Shown in pieces: positions 24,599 to 34,436 of a DNA stretch of 64,000 bases. This DNA is from JAJZQZ01 sp963790415 (lineage in GTDB: Bacteria; Actinomycetota; Thermoleophilia; RBG-16-64-13): NCBI GenBank assembly GCA_963790415.1, contig CAWBOK010000009.1, positions 496,001 to 560,000 of the forward strand, written 5' to 3'. Numbering within the stretch: position 1 is the first letter of the stretch; the number at the start of each line of letters is the position of its first letter. The notes beneath the pieces were generated by a model. It worked only from the letters and a program-made list of their open reading frames with translations. It made no database searches and was not told the DNA's origin. Both the position numbers and the translations under genes were made by a program.

Positions 24599-25144
24599 TC
24601 AGCCCCGGTCGGTCTCTCCCTCGGCGAGGCCATCGCGCAACGACTTGAGCTTCTCTAGACTCGTGGCGTCGATTCGCTCCTCTATACGATGCACCATTCT
24701 AGTGCAATCTACCGAATTTGCAACCTTTCTTGTGTGCGCTTGCAGTTCAGCGACGAACTGTCGGGACGACTGACGCATGACAGAGCTGCCGAACACCGTC
24801 TTCTGAAGGCCGAAATCCGAGGTGATCACCACCACGTTTTCCGCTGCGCGAAGCCCATACGCGGTCCTCTCGATGATCGAGTCGGCGGACCGCTCGAGCG
24901 AACCGAAGTACACCTCGACATTCGGCGTTGCAGACTCTGTTTTCTGCAACGTTGCCGTGTGACTATCGAAGACGACGAGCGCGCGATCGACCGTGCCTCC
25001 CATGAAGCTGGCGATCCGATCCACGAGACGATCCCGCTCGTCGGCCAGGGCCCCCGGGTCGAGGCGGGCGCCGTGTTCCTCCTTGCCCTGCTGTCGGCGC
25101 AGCTCGTGCAGCACGTTGTAGCCGTCGATGATGAAGACCGTCAA
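24599..25144 (-). CDS. NYN-domain ribonuclease Rae1/YacP
   Basis: Ribosome-associated A-site endoribonuclease family. The 181-residue protein has the PIN-like NYN fold with catalytic acids in FIIDGYNVLH, LVVFDSHTA, SADSIIERTA and VVVITSDFGLQ. It overlaps rlmB by four bases (ATGA) and precedes sigH by 41 bases, the conserved order rlmB-yacP-sigH. Confidence 0.9.
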   Translation of the reverse strand: MTVFIIDGYNVLHELRRQQGKEEHGARLDPGALADERDRLVDRIASFMGGTVDRALVVFDSHTATLQKTESATPNVEVYFGSLERSADSIIERTAYGLRAAENVVVITSDFGLQKTVFGSSVMRQSSRQFVAELQAHTRKVANSVDCTRMVHRIEERIDATSLEKLKSLRDGLAEGETDRG

Positions 25145-25995
25145 CGCGCCCTCCTCTGCCGCGCCGCCTCGAAGAGCAGCACTGCCGCGGCCACCCCCAC
25201 GTTGAGCGAACCCACACGGCCCGCCAGCGGGATGGCCACGGTCAGGTCGCAGGCGGCGGCGACCCGCTCACCAAGGCCCTCGCCCTCCGACCCCATCACG
25301 AACAGAGTCCGCCCCCGATAGTCGGCGGCGTCGTACAAGCCGGAGCCCACGGCCTCGGCTCCGTACACCCAGAAACCGGCGGCTTTGGCCTGGGCGATGA
25401 AGTCGCTGAGGTTGCGCACCTGCACGACGGTCGCGTGCTCTGTGGCTCCGGCCGATGCCTTGACCACGGCGGCCGTCACGGTAGCCGTACGGTGCCGCGG
25501 GATCACCACTCCCGCCCCTACCTCCTCGGCGGTGCGGATGATGCTGCCCAGGTTGTGCGGATCCTGGATCCGGTCGAGGGCGATCAGCAGGTCGTGCGCT
25601 GAGAGGGCGGTCTCCGCCGACGCGTAGGGGTATGGATCGGTCTCGACCACGATGCCCTGGTGCTCGGGCGACCCCGCCCGCGCAGTGACATCCTGCGTCG
25701 GCAGGAGCGTCGGCGGCGGGACGGTGCTCGCGCCTTCGGCGGCCCACCGAGACACCTCTCGTTCGAGATCTCGGCCGGGCTCCCCATCCATCACCCACAC
25801 ATGTGTGACTCGTCGGCGCCCGGCCCGGATCACCTCCCGTACGGCGTTCCGGCCGTAGACGATGTCGCCGCGACCGTGGGGAACCGAAGAGCCACCCCCG
25901 ACCGGCGTCCCGGGCGCCGAGGCCGGCCGGCGGTCCGAAGTGCCGCGGTCATGCCGACGGCCACGCTTGGGAAGCGGCGCCGCGGCTGCCATCAC
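25141..25995 (-). CDS. rlmB: 23S rRNA (guanosine-2'-O-)-methyltransferase RlmB
   Basis: SpoU-type SPOUT methyltransferase. Motifs IALDRIQDPHNLGSIIRTAE, FVMGSEGEGL and IPLAGRVGSLNVGVAAAV are the three SpoU signatures. N-terminal substrate-binding domain begins at IVYGRNAVREV; the 40 residues before it are basic and variable. 284 residues. Both ends overlap their neighbours by four bases (cysS upstream, yacP downstream), so the three are translationally coupled. Confidence 0.94.
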   Translation of the reverse strand: MMAAAAPLPKRGRRHDRGTSDRRPASAPGTPVGGGSSVPHGRGDIVYGRNAVREVIRAGRRRVTHVWVMDGEPGRDLEREVSRWAAEGASTVPPPTLLPTQDVTARAGSPEHQGIVVETDPYPYASAETALSAHDLLIALDRIQDPHNLGSIIRTAEEVGAGVVIPRHRTATVTAAVVKASAGATEHATVVQVRNLSDFIAQAKAAGFWVYGAEAVGSGLYDAADYRGRTLFVMGSEGEGLGERVAAACDLTVAIPLAGRVGSLNVGVAAAVLLFEAARQRRAR

Positions 25996-27413
25996 TCCGC
26001 CGGTACGACCTTGTAGCCTCCCGGAGCGTCGCGCACCTCATAGCCCCGGGCCGCGATCTCGTCGCGCAGGCGGTCGGCGGCGGCGAAGTCCTTGGCCAGT
26101 CTGCCCGCGTGGCGTTCGGCAGCCATGCGCAGCACGTCGGCAGGGATATCGCTCGTCGTCTCGGCGACGGCGTCCAAACCCAGGATATGGATCATGTCCG
26201 CGACGCCCTCGCGTACCACTCTCGCCGCGGCGGTCGACACAGATCCGGCGGCCAGGGCTATGTTCACCTCCCGGGTCAAGGTGAAGATCTCGCCCAAGGC
26301 CCCCGCGGTGTTGAGATCGTCGACCAAGGCGGCGTCGAATGCCCGCCGGCGCTCGTCGAGGGCGACGGTAAGCGTCAGGTCTGCCTCCCCCATACCACCG
26401 GTCGCGGGCGTGCGCTCCATGCAGTCGTCCAGCGAACGGAAGAGATTGCGCAGCCTCTCGACCTGGTGGCCGGCCTCATCGAGCAACTCGCTGCTGAACT
26501 CCATAGGACTGCGGTAGTGGCTGCCCACGAAATAGCAGATGAGCACCTCAGGGCGGTACGCTTTCAGAGCCTCACGCAGAAGAAAGATGTTACCCACGCT
26601 CTTCGACATCTTCTCCTCGCGGGTGTTCAGCATGCCATTGTGCACCCAGAAGCGCACGAACTCACCGCCCAACGCGCCTTCGGCTTGGGCGACCTCGTTC
26701 TCGTGATGGGGAAAGATCAGGTCGCGGCCGCCCCCGTGGATGTCGAAGCCCTGCCCCAGGTACTTGAGGCTCATGGCGGAGCACTCGATGTGCCATCCCG
26801 GCCGACCCCGCCCCCACGGGCTGTCCCATGCGGGCTCGCCCGGTTTGGCGCCTTTCCACAGGGCGAAATCCAGAGGATCCGCCTTCTCTTCCCCGGGAGT
26901 GATGCGCGCTCCGTGCCGCATCTCGGCCGTCTGTTGCTTGGAGAGTCGGCCGTACGAGGCCAGACTGTCCACGGCGAAGTAGACGTCGGCGCCCGCTTGA
27001 TAGGCGTGCCCCTCGGCGACCAGCCTGCCGATCAGGTCCAGGATCTCCGGGATGTGCTCGGTGGCCCGCGGCTCCACATCCGGGCGACCCAGCCCGAGCC
27101 GGCCGGTGTCGTCGATGTAGGCCTCGGCGTATTCGCGGGCCACATCATCCCAGGGCCTGCCCTCGGCGTTCGCCTTCTGGATGATGCGATCGTCGATGTC
27201 GGTGATGTTCTCCACGAGCGTGACGCGCCAGCCCAGACTCTCGAAGTAGCGCTTGGCGACCATGGAGAGCACGTACGGTCGCGCGTTCCCCAGGTGGATG
27301 TAGTTGTATACCGTCGGTCCGCAGAAGTACATGGTCACGTGGTCGCCATCCCGGGGGACGAACTCCCGCTTCTCCTGCCGCATCGAATCGTATAGGCGGG
27401 GAACCACAGTCAC
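25992..27413 (-). CDS. cysS: cysteinyl-tRNA synthetase
   Basis: Class I synthetase, 473 residues. MYFCGPTVYNYIHLGNARPYV holds the first zinc Cys and the HIGH motif, HIECSAMSLKYLG and IFPHHENEVAQAE give the other zinc ligands, and EEKMSKSVGN is the KMSKS loop. C-terminal anticodon-binding domain ends with GYKVVPAE. Intact frame. It lies 19 bases downstream of gltX. Confidence 0.96.
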   Translation of the reverse strand: MTVVPRLYDSMRQEKREFVPRDGDHVTMYFCGPTVYNYIHLGNARPYVLSMVAKRYFESLGWRVTLVENITDIDDRIIQKANAEGRPWDDVAREYAEAYIDDTGRLGLGRPDVEPRATEHIPEILDLIGRLVAEGHAYQAGADVYFAVDSLASYGRLSKQQTAEMRHGARITPGEEKADPLDFALWKGAKPGEPAWDSPWGRGRPGWHIECSAMSLKYLGQGFDIHGGGRDLIFPHHENEVAQAEGALGGEFVRFWVHNGMLNTREEKMSKSVGNIFLLREALKAYRPEVLICYFVGSHYRSPMEFSSELLDEAGHQVERLRNLFRSLDDCMERTPATGGMGEADLTLTVALDERRRAFDAALVDDLNTAGALGEIFTLTREVNIALAAGSVSTAAARVVREGVADMIHILGLDAVAETTSDIPADVLRMAAERHAGRLAKDFAAADRLRDEIAARGYEVRDAPGGYKVVPAE

Positions 27414-27432
27414 GCCCTCCTCACCGGCCGCG

Positions 27433-28897
27433 TCACGCGTTGTTCTCCGCGAAATAGGCCAAGGCGTCGGTCAGGCGGGCGAGGATGCGACTGCGGCCCA
27501 AGCCCGCGATCAGATAGAACAGTTCCGGACCTTGGTCGAGGCCGGTGAGGGCCACACGCAGAGGCCGGTAGATGGACTTGCCCTTGATCCCCTGGGCGGC
27601 GCAGGCCTCGGCCACATCCTTGAGAAGAGCCCGGGCGTCGTCAAGACCGGGATACTCGTCCGCGAGAGCCTCCACACGCTCGCGCGTCGCCCCCAAGACG
27701 ACGCCCACGGCCGGTTCGTCCAGGGCCGAGAGGTGACACGGAGGCCGTCAACACCAGGTCGTCGGCGAAGACCTTGGCGAAGTGGGGAGCATCCTCGAGC
27801 ACCACCAGATTCGCCTGTATCGCCGCCGCCATGACCTCTCGTTGTCCGTCGGCGAACTCCAGCCCCTCTTCGTGCAGATAGGGACGCACCAACTCGGCCA
27901 ACTCCGCAGGGGGGAGTTCCCGCATGTAGATCCCGTTCAGCCAATTGAGCTTGTCCGGGTCGAAGATCGCAGGGCTCTTGCTCACGCGAGACATGTCGAA
28001 GGCCTCCACCAACTCGGAGAGCAGGAACTTCTCGCGCTCGTCGCCGGGATGCCAGCTGAGAAGGGCCAGGTAGTTCACCACGGCCGTGGACAGGTAGCCC
28101 ATGTCGCGGAACTCTCCGATGGAAGTGGCGCCATGGCGCTTGGAGAGCTTGCCGCCGTCGGGGCCGTGGATGAGCGAATGGTGGGCGTAGATCGGCGCCG
28201 GTTCCCCGAGTGCGTCGTAGAGCATGAGTTGCCGAGCGGTGTTCGTGATGTGGTCTTCACCGCGCACGACGTGGGTGATCTTCATGCCCGCGTCATCGAT
28301 CACGACGGCGTAGTTGTATGCAAAGCCCCCGTCGGACCGCTTGACGATGAAGTCACCGATGACGTCGCTCGAGAAGGTGATGGGTCCATGTATGAGATCG
28401 ACAAAACTCACGTCCCCGGCCGGGACGCTGAAGCGGACGGTGGCCTCCTCGCCGGCGGCCAGACGGGCCGCGACCGTTTCCGGGGGCAGGTGCAGGCACA
28501 GCCGATCATACTTGGGCATCTGCCCCCGGGAGAGCTGCTCTTCCTTGAGGGCTTCCAGGCGCTCCTGACTGCAGAAGCAGCGATACGCCGCGCCCGACTC
28601 CAAGAGGCGTTCGACGCCCGCTTCGTACAGGCCCGTCCGCTCGCTCTGCCGGTATGGCCCATAGGCGCCCCCTATATCGGGCCCCTCGTCGGCCCGCAGG
28701 CCCAGCCAGTGCAGATCGCGGACGATGCTCTCTTCGTGCTCCCTGCGAGAGCGCTTGAGGTCGGTGTCTTCGATGCGCAACACCATGGTGCCATCAAGGT
28801 GGCGGGCAAATAGGAAGTTGTACAGAGCCGTGCGGGCACTCCCTACATGGAGGGTACCCGTCGGGCTGGGGGCGAATCTCACGCGAACGTTGCTCAT
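27433..28897 (-). CDS. gltX: glutamyl-tRNA synthetase (one frame break)
   Basis: Class I synthetase. VRFAPSPTGTLHVGSARTALY carries the HIGH motif, LKRSRREHEESIVRDLHWLG follows, and GGKLSKRHGA is the KMSKS loop. Near 27730 the frame breaks: the C-terminal anticodon-binding part (ALDEPAVGVV, then YPGLDDARALLKDVAE and GLGRSRILARL) is in the next frame and ends at 27433. Removing one base gives a normal protein of about 488 residues. Start ATG at 28897 with AGGAG; a longer 11-codon frame has no such site. Cysteine residues of a zinc-binding loop are not the usual set (CFCSQERLE). Confidence 0.92.
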
Positions 28898-28969
28898 GAA
28901 GCTCCTGGATAGTCGGGTGCGGGCCCGCACCGGGTCTTGATCGTCGCTATGCCGTCACGCCGGCATATG

Positions 28970-29524
28970 TCATGGTAGCACCGCGGGGTCGGCAGCCGCG
29001 GACCCGCCGCCCTCGCCGGCGGCGGCCTCGCCGCGATGTCGCTCCAGAAGCGCCACCGACTGGGCCATGATGCCCTCTTTGCGCCCGGTGAACCCCATCC
29101 CTTCGGTGGTCGTGCCCCGAAGACCGATCCGGCCCACCGATATGTGCAACACCTCGGCCAGGCGGGCCCTCATGGCCTCTCGGTGCGGGGCGATGCGCGG
29201 CTGCTCGCACACCACGACGATGTCCACGTTGGCGACCCGCCATCCTTCGCGCGCGAGCATGTCGGCCACCCGGGCAAGCAGCCCCATGCTGTCCGCACCG
29301 GCGAACTCGGGATCGCTGTCGGGGAAGTGGTGGCCTATGTCTTCGAGACCGGCTGCGCCCAGCAGGGCATCCATCAGCGCGTGGGCCACCACGTCGGCAT
29401 CGCTGTGACCGCTCAGGCCCTCGTGTTCCCGCACCCGCACTCCACCCAACACCAGGGGACGGTCCGAAGCGAATCGGTGGGCGTCGATGCCGAGACCGAC
29501 TCTGAAGTCGGTTCCCCCGTTCAT
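28970..29524 (-). CDS. ispF: 2-C-methyl-D-erythritol 2,4-cyclodiphosphate synthase
   Basis: MEP pathway enzyme. VGLGIDAHRF (metal Asp and His), LSGHSDADVVAHALMDALLG and the C-terminal TTEGMGFTGRKEGI are diagnostic. 184 residues from the ATG at 29524, which overlaps the ispD stop by four bases; the longer frame upstream is ispD antiframe. The C-terminal 20 residues are Ala/Gly-rich. Confidence 0.95.
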   Translation of the reverse strand: MNGGTDFRVGLGIDAHRFASDRPLVLGGVRVREHEGLSGHSDADVVAHALMDALLGAAGLEDIGHHFPDSDPEFAGADSMGLLARVADMLAREGWRVANVDIVVVCEQPRIAPHREAMRARLAEVLHISVGRIGLRGTTTEGMGFTGRKEGIMAQSVALLERHRGEAAAGEGGGSAAADPAVLP

Positions 29525-30312
29525 GACGCGCGCGTACCGTCGGCGGCTCGTTCGTACGCGGACGCGCGGTCGGCCGACGAGCCCGCGGACGACGAACCCG
29601 CGGACGACGAACCCCGCTCCTGGAGGAGCAGTTCGGCCAGACGTACGTCGACCGGGGTGGTCACCTTCAGATTCTCGGGACTGCCTTCGACCACCGCGAC
29701 CGACCCACCCATCGCCTCGACCAGAGCGGCGTCGTCCGTCGCTTCTGCCAGGATTTCGTCCGGTTGTTCGTAGGCGGCGAGGAATAGTCTCCACCGAAAC
29801 AGCTGAGGCGTGACCGCGCGCCAGAGCCCGGCGCGCGCAGGCGTGGACGTTATGAGGCCGGCAGCGTCCACCGCCTTGAGGGTGTCGGTGCTGGGCACGG
29901 CGAGTATCGCACCGGCAACATCTGCGTCGGCCTCGATCCGCTCCCTGAGACGACGGATCTCGGCGCAGCTCACCAGCGGCCGGGCGCCGTCATGCGTGCC
30001 CACGAGGTCGGCTCCGCCTCGAGCGGCCAGAGCCCGCAGCCCGTTCCGCACGGAGAGGGCCCGCTCGGCTCCTCCGGCGACCACGTCCACCACCGCGGGG
30101 TACCGATCGCCGATCACCACGTCACGGCAATAGGCGACGTCTTCCGCGTTCACCACGACCACGAGCGTGGAGACCTCGTCACACGAGGCAAGGGCCTGTA
30201 CCGTACGTTCCAGCATCGGCACTCCGAGAAGGGAGACGTACTGCTTGGGACCGCCGGCGCCCAGCCGACGCCCGTAGCCGCCGGCGGCCACGATGAGCGC
30301 GAGACGTGACAC
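29521..30312 (-). CDS. ispD: 2-C-methyl-D-erythritol 4-phosphate cytidylyltransferase
   Basis: MEP pathway enzyme transferring CMP. ALIVAAGGYGRRLGAGGPKQY is the nucleotide-binding signature, and VGTHDGARPLVS and ATDDAALVEAMGGSVAVVEG follow. 263 residues, longer than usual because the C-terminus after LLLQERG carries Ser/Ala/Gly repeats (SSSAG twice) made by 15-bp DNA repeats at 29578-29625. It stops one base upstream of the yacL-type gene. Confidence 0.94.
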   Translation of the reverse strand: MSRLALIVAAGGYGRRLGAGGPKQYVSLLGVPMLERTVQALASCDEVSTLVVVVNAEDVAYCRDVVIGDRYPAVVDVVAGGAERALSVRNGLRALAARGGADLVGTHDGARPLVSCAEIRRLRERIEADADVAGAILAVPSTDTLKAVDAAGLITSTPARAGLWRAVTPQLFRWRLFLAAYEQPDEILAEATDDAALVEAMGGSVAVVEGSPENLKVTTPVDVRLAELLLQERGSSSAGSSSAGSSADRASAYERAADGTRAS

Positions 30313-30313
30313 G

Positions 30314-31358
30314 TCAGGAGGCGAGCTTGGTGAACACCATCTTGCCCGAGGGGTTCTGGAGCACCGAGGTCACCTCTACCGCTACCTCCTGACCCAGCTT
30401 CCTGCGCCCGCCTTCGATGACCACCATGGTGCCGTCGTCGAGGTAGGCCACCCCTTGGTCCTCCTCCTTGCCCTCCCGGATCACCCGCACCGCCAGACTC
30501 TCGCCGGGCAGCACCACCGGCTTCAGGGCGTTCGCGAGTTCGTTCACGTTGAGCACGTCGACTCCCTGGATCTGCGCCAACTTGTTCAGATTGTAGTCGG
30601 TGGTGACGATGAGCGCCCCGATCTCCTTGGCCAGCTTGATGAGCTTGGCGTCGACCTCGCTCATCCCGTGAAAATCTCTATCCGATGATCACTACGCGAT
30701 CGTAGCCCTGTTGGAGAGCCGCAACGCATTCGAGGCCCCGGCGTCCCCGGGCTCGGCGCAGGGGATCGCCTGAATCGGCGATGGACTGCAGCTCTTCCAG
30801 CACGAAATGCGGCACTACCAGGTCGCCGTCGATGAAGCCTGTGGGGACGATGTCACCGATGCGTGCGTCGATGATGACCGAGGTGTCCAGGAGCTTGGGC
30901 ACCGTCGCCTTCCCCATGCCTGCCGGCGACGTCGTCTTGAAACCCACGAGGCGCGCGATGTCCGCGTTCCTCTTGTAGGCGATGAACGCGAACAGGTACC
31001 CGCTGATCACAAAGAGCACAGGCGGCAGGAACACGCCCACCACGGGCAGGCCCTTCACGCTCAGACTCGCCAACGCGGCCAACGCCAGGCCGAACACCAG
31101 TCCCACGCCGGTGATCAGGAGCGCCGCAGCGCTCACCCTGGCCGTGGCGCGCTCCAGCCATTGCCCAAGCCGGATGATCTGCCTGCCGAGCACACCTCCG
31201 AGGACCAGACCGATCGCAGCGCCGAGCAGGATGCCGAGAGCGAGCAGGGCGAATTTGGATATACCGGAAAAGGACATGCGATTGAGAGCCAGGCTGAACG
31301 CCTCGTAGCCCACCACTCCACCTACTATGGCTAGTATCACTCTGACGATCGTTACCAC
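30314..31358 (-). CDS. YacL-type PIN/TRAM membrane protein (one frame break)
   Basis: Four N-terminal membrane helices (residues 1-125), then a PIN domain (KLLDTSVIIDARI, FVLEELQSIADSGD, TTDYNLNKLAQ) and a TRAM domain at the C-terminus (VLPGESLAVRVIREGKEEDQ). This is the family next to disA in Bacillus (YacL), a probable membrane ribonuclease of unknown target. The frame breaks near 30682: VVIIG ends at a false stop, while VVIIDRDFHGMSEVDAK is restored by deleting one G. GTG start with GGAGGTG upstream. Confidence 0.88.
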
Positions 31359-31453
31359 GGATTCACCTCCTTCCCATGTTCCGAGGAAGACGGCCCCGAT
31401 GGGGGCACGCCATCAGCCGAGAGTCACAGCCCCGAGCCGTTCGCGATAGCGCG

Positions 31454-31975
31454 TCAGACCGGCTCGCAGGTGTGACGTCCGCACACCTCGTCGAGAACTC
31501 CCTCCAGAAAACCGAGGGCCTCCTCTTCGGGGATCTGCTTCGCGTACATGAGTTCCGAAGCCAGGATCTTCTTCACCCGACCGAGCATCTGCTTCTCCCC
31601 CGTCGAGAGGCCCTTGTCGGCATCCCGAAGCGCGAGGTTGCGCACGACGTCCGCCAGTTCGAATATGTCACCCGACTTGATCTTCTCCCGATTGTGTTTC
31701 AGACGCCGATTCCAATTCTTGGGCATCAAGGTGGCGTCGTCACGGAGCACGCCCACGACCTCGTCCACCATGAGTTCGTCGATCACCGCCCGGATGCCGG
31801 CCCGTTCGGCGTTCTCCACGGGCACCATCACGGTCATGTCGTTGTGCAGGATGCGGATAGTGAGGTACTGCTTCCGTTCCCCCCGCACCTCGCGTTCCAT
31901 GACCTCCAGGATCCGCCCGGCACCGTGGTGTGGGTAGACGACCTTGTCGCCGACGCTATATTCCATGCACTCCAC
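31454..31975 (-). CDS. carD: CarD-family transcriptional regulator
   Basis: RNA-polymerase-binding activator of rRNA and other promoters. YSVGDKVVYPHHGAGRILEV starts the RNAP-interaction domain, and the helical DNA-binding domain contains NWNRRLKHNREKIKSGDIFELADVVRNL. 173 residues. GTG at 31975 touches the disA stop (TAGTG); an ATG three codons later is equally likely. Position between disA and the yacL-type gene is not the Bacillus order and is a helpful actinobacterial trait. Confidence 0.93.
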   Translation of the reverse strand: MECMEYSVGDKVVYPHHGAGRILEVMEREVRGERKQYLTIRILHNDMTVMVPVENAERAGIRAVIDELMVDEVVGVLRDDATLMPKNWNRRLKHNREKIKSGDIFELADVVRNLALRDADKGLSTGEKQMLGRVKKILASELMYAKQIPEEEALGFLEGVLDEVCGRHTCEPV

Positions 31976-33057
31976 TACCCGTATCGCTCCAGGAGATTGA
32001 GTTCTCTGAGGCGCAAGAAACCCTCCTTGATATCATGGGCGCGGGCGGCCCCAACACCATCGACCGAGGCGAGTTCCTCGTTCGTCGCGTTGAGGATATC
32101 TTCGAGGTGGCCGAACGTTCCCACCAGATTGGCGATGACCCCTTTGGGCAACCGGGGGATCTTTCGCAGGATCCGGAAACCCCGAGGCGAGACGTGCAGT
32201 TCGAGTGCGTCGACGTCCTGGTCGTAGCCCAAGAGCTCACCGATCCTGCCCAATGTCAACAACTCCTCCGAATGCAGGGAACCCAGGGCCGCGGACACCT
32301 CGTCGACCGAGAGATCGGCGAAATCCGGGCGGTAGTCGAGCAGCACCGCCCGGCGATCCTCGCGCACGTCGACCATGAGCTCCTCCAACTGCATGCGGAT
32401 GAGACGTCCTTCGGAGCCCAGCTCGATGATGTACCGTTCTATCTCTCGGGCGATCTTGAGGACCATCTCCGACCGCTGGATCACACTCAGCATGTCGTAG
32501 AGCGTGACTGCGTCCTCGAACTCGAGGGCGCCGAGCGAGGTGGACACCTGGCTGAGCCGCGACTTGTACTTCTCCAAGGTCTGCAGGGCCTGATTGGCCT
32601 TCACCAGGATCACCCGGATCTCCTCGAGCACGTAGCGGGTCCCGTCTATGTACAGAGTCACGACGTCGCGGGCCGCAGAGATCGAGATCACCAGAGCGTC
32701 GATCTGCTTGGCCACCCGCTCAGCGGTGCGATGACGCGTGCCCGTCTCGACCGAATGGATGGTGGGATCGGGCATCAACTGGATGTTCGCGTGCAGGATG
32801 CGCGAGCCGTCGCGGTCGAGAATGATAGCCCCGTCCATCTTTGCGAGCTCGTACACGATCATATGCGAGATCTCGACGTCGATGGAGATGCCGCCGGAAA
32901 GCAGCGGACCGATGCTCTCCTCGTCCGCGAACACCAGCAGGCCGCCGGTGCGGGCCCGCACGATGTTGTCGAGAGCGTCCCGAATGGTCGTGCCCGGAGC
33001 GACAAGTTGAAGGGCATCGGTAAGCCTCTCGCTGGTGATCTGATGCCTCTTAGCCAA
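31975..33057 (-). CDS. disA: DNA integrity scanning protein DisA, diadenylate cyclase
   Basis: Makes the second messenger c-di-AMP from two ATP and checks DNA junctions. KMDGAIILDRDG and ETGTRHRTAERVAKQ are the DGA and RHR motifs of the cyclase domain (residues 1-150); a linker helix and the C-terminal HhH DNA-binding domain (ASVDGVGAARAHDIKEGF) follow. 360 residues, intact. It overlaps radA by eight bases. The K+ channel at 10.4 kb is a possible c-di-AMP target. Confidence 0.96.
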   Translation of the reverse strand: MAKRHQITSERLTDALQLVAPGTTIRDALDNIVRARTGGLLVFADEESIGPLLSGGISIDVEISHMIVYELAKMDGAIILDRDGSRILHANIQLMPDPTIHSVETGTRHRTAERVAKQIDALVISISAARDVVTLYIDGTRYVLEEIRVILVKANQALQTLEKYKSRLSQVSTSLGALEFEDAVTLYDMLSVIQRSEMVLKIAREIERYIIELGSEGRLIRMQLEELMVDVREDRRAVLLDYRPDFADLSVDEVSAALGSLHSEELLTLGRIGELLGYDQDVDALELHVSPRGFRILRKIPRLPKGVIANLVGTFGHLEDILNATNEELASVDGVGAARAHDIKEGFLRLRELNLLERYG

Positions 33058-34426
33058 TGACCCCCCTCACCAGTTCGCCCACGTCGGCAACCTCCTGCAC
33101 GACCACACCGGGCGGCGTGGAGCACCGTTCACGCAGCTCTTCGGCGTTTCGGCGCGGAACCAGCACCCGTTCGAACCCGTGTCGCGCCAACTCGGCCACG
33201 CGTATGTCTCCGTTGACCACATACCTGATCTGTCCCGTCAGGCTGACCTCACCGAACGCGGCCACGTGGCCCAGCGGCCGGTCCCGGAAGGCCGAAGCCA
33301 CCGCCAGCAGCACCGGCAGGTCGGCCGCGGGATCGTCCACCGTGAGACCGCCGGCCACATTCACGAACACATCGCACGCCCCGGTATCGATGCCCACCCG
33401 ACGCGAGAGCACGGCCAGCACCATGGCCAGTCTATTGTGGTCGATGCCCCGGGTGACCCGCCTCGGCATCGCCAAGCCGCTCGGCACGACCAAAGCCTGC
33501 GCCTCAGCCAGAAGGCACCGGCTGCCCTCCATCGCTGCCACGACCGAGGCCCCCGCGCTATCGGCCCCCTCTTCCAGGAAGAGGGAGGAGGGGTCGGGCA
33601 CGCCGATGAGACCCTGCCCGGTCATCTGGAACACACCTACCTCGTTCGTGGAGCCGAAGCGGTTCTTGACCGCCCTCAGGATGCGATACGGCCTGCCGCG
33701 GTCGCCCTCGAAGGCGAGGACGGCGTCGACCATGTGCTCCAGGACCCGCGGTCCGGCCAGATCGCCCGTCTTGGTGACGTGCCCAACGAGCACCAGGGTG
33801 ATCTCCCTCTCTTTCGCCACCCGCAGCAGCTGTCCTGTAACCTCGCGCACCTGCGACACCGAGCCCGGGGCCGAGTTCACCGTCTCAGACCACAGCGTCT
33901 GGATCGAATCGATCACGCACACGACCGGGCGGTACTTCTCCAGACAGGCCACTACAGGCTCCAGCCGAGTCTCTCCGACCAAGCTCAACCCCTCGAACGT
34001 GGTCGAAAGTCTGCGGGCGCGCAGTTTGACCTGCGCGGCCGACTCCTCACCCGAGACCAGTAGAGTGGAGACCCCGGCAGCCCCCATGGCCAAGAGTGCC
34101 TGCAGGAGGAGCGTGCTCTTGCCGACGCCGGGTTCGCCGCCCACCAGGACCAAAGAGCCTCTGACCAGCCCACCACCCAATACGCGGTCGAACTCGTCCA
34201 GCCCGCTGGAAACCCGCTGTTCGCCCGCCGAGTCGACCCCGACCAGCGAGATCGGCGTCGGCGCCGCCGCGACCGCGACCACGCCGGACCGGCCGCCCAC
34301 CGCGACGGCGGCGACGGCCTCTTCGATCAAGGTGTTCCACTCGCCGCAGTCGGGGCACCGCCCAAGCCAGCGGGGGCTCTGGTATCCACAGCCCCCGCAC
34401 ACGTAGACGCTCCGAACGCGGCCCAT
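33050..34426 (-). CDS. radA: DNA repair protein RadA
   Basis: Recombination ATPase that drives branch migration. N-terminal zinc finger CGGCGYQSPRWLGRCPDCGEW, Walker A GGEPGVGKSTLLLQ, KNRFG motif (AVKNRFGSTNEVGVF) and C-terminal Lon-protease-like domain (VNVAGGLTVDDPAADLPVLLA). 458 residues. It lies between clpC and disA, an order shared with Bacillus. Confidence 0.96.
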   Translation of the reverse strand: MGRVRSVYVCGGCGYQSPRWLGRCPDCGEWNTLIEEAVAAVAVGGRSGVVAVAAAPTPISLVGVDSAGEQRVSSGLDEFDRVLGGGLVRGSLVLVGGEPGVGKSTLLLQALLAMGAAGVSTLLVSGEESAAQVKLRARRLSTTFEGLSLVGETRLEPVVACLEKYRPVVCVIDSIQTLWSETVNSAPGSVSQVREVTGQLLRVAKEREITLVLVGHVTKTGDLAGPRVLEHMVDAVLAFEGDRGRPYRILRAVKNRFGSTNEVGVFQMTGQGLIGVPDPSSLFLEEGADSAGASVVAAMEGSRCLLAEAQALVVPSGLAMPRRVTRGIDHNRLAMVLAVLSRRVGIDTGACDVFVNVAGGLTVDDPAADLPVLLAVASAFRDRPLGHVAAFGEVSLTGQIRYVVNGDIRVAELARHGFERVLVPRRNAEELRERCSTPPGVVVQEVADVGELVRGVIG

Positions 34427-34436
34427 CCGCCGCCCC

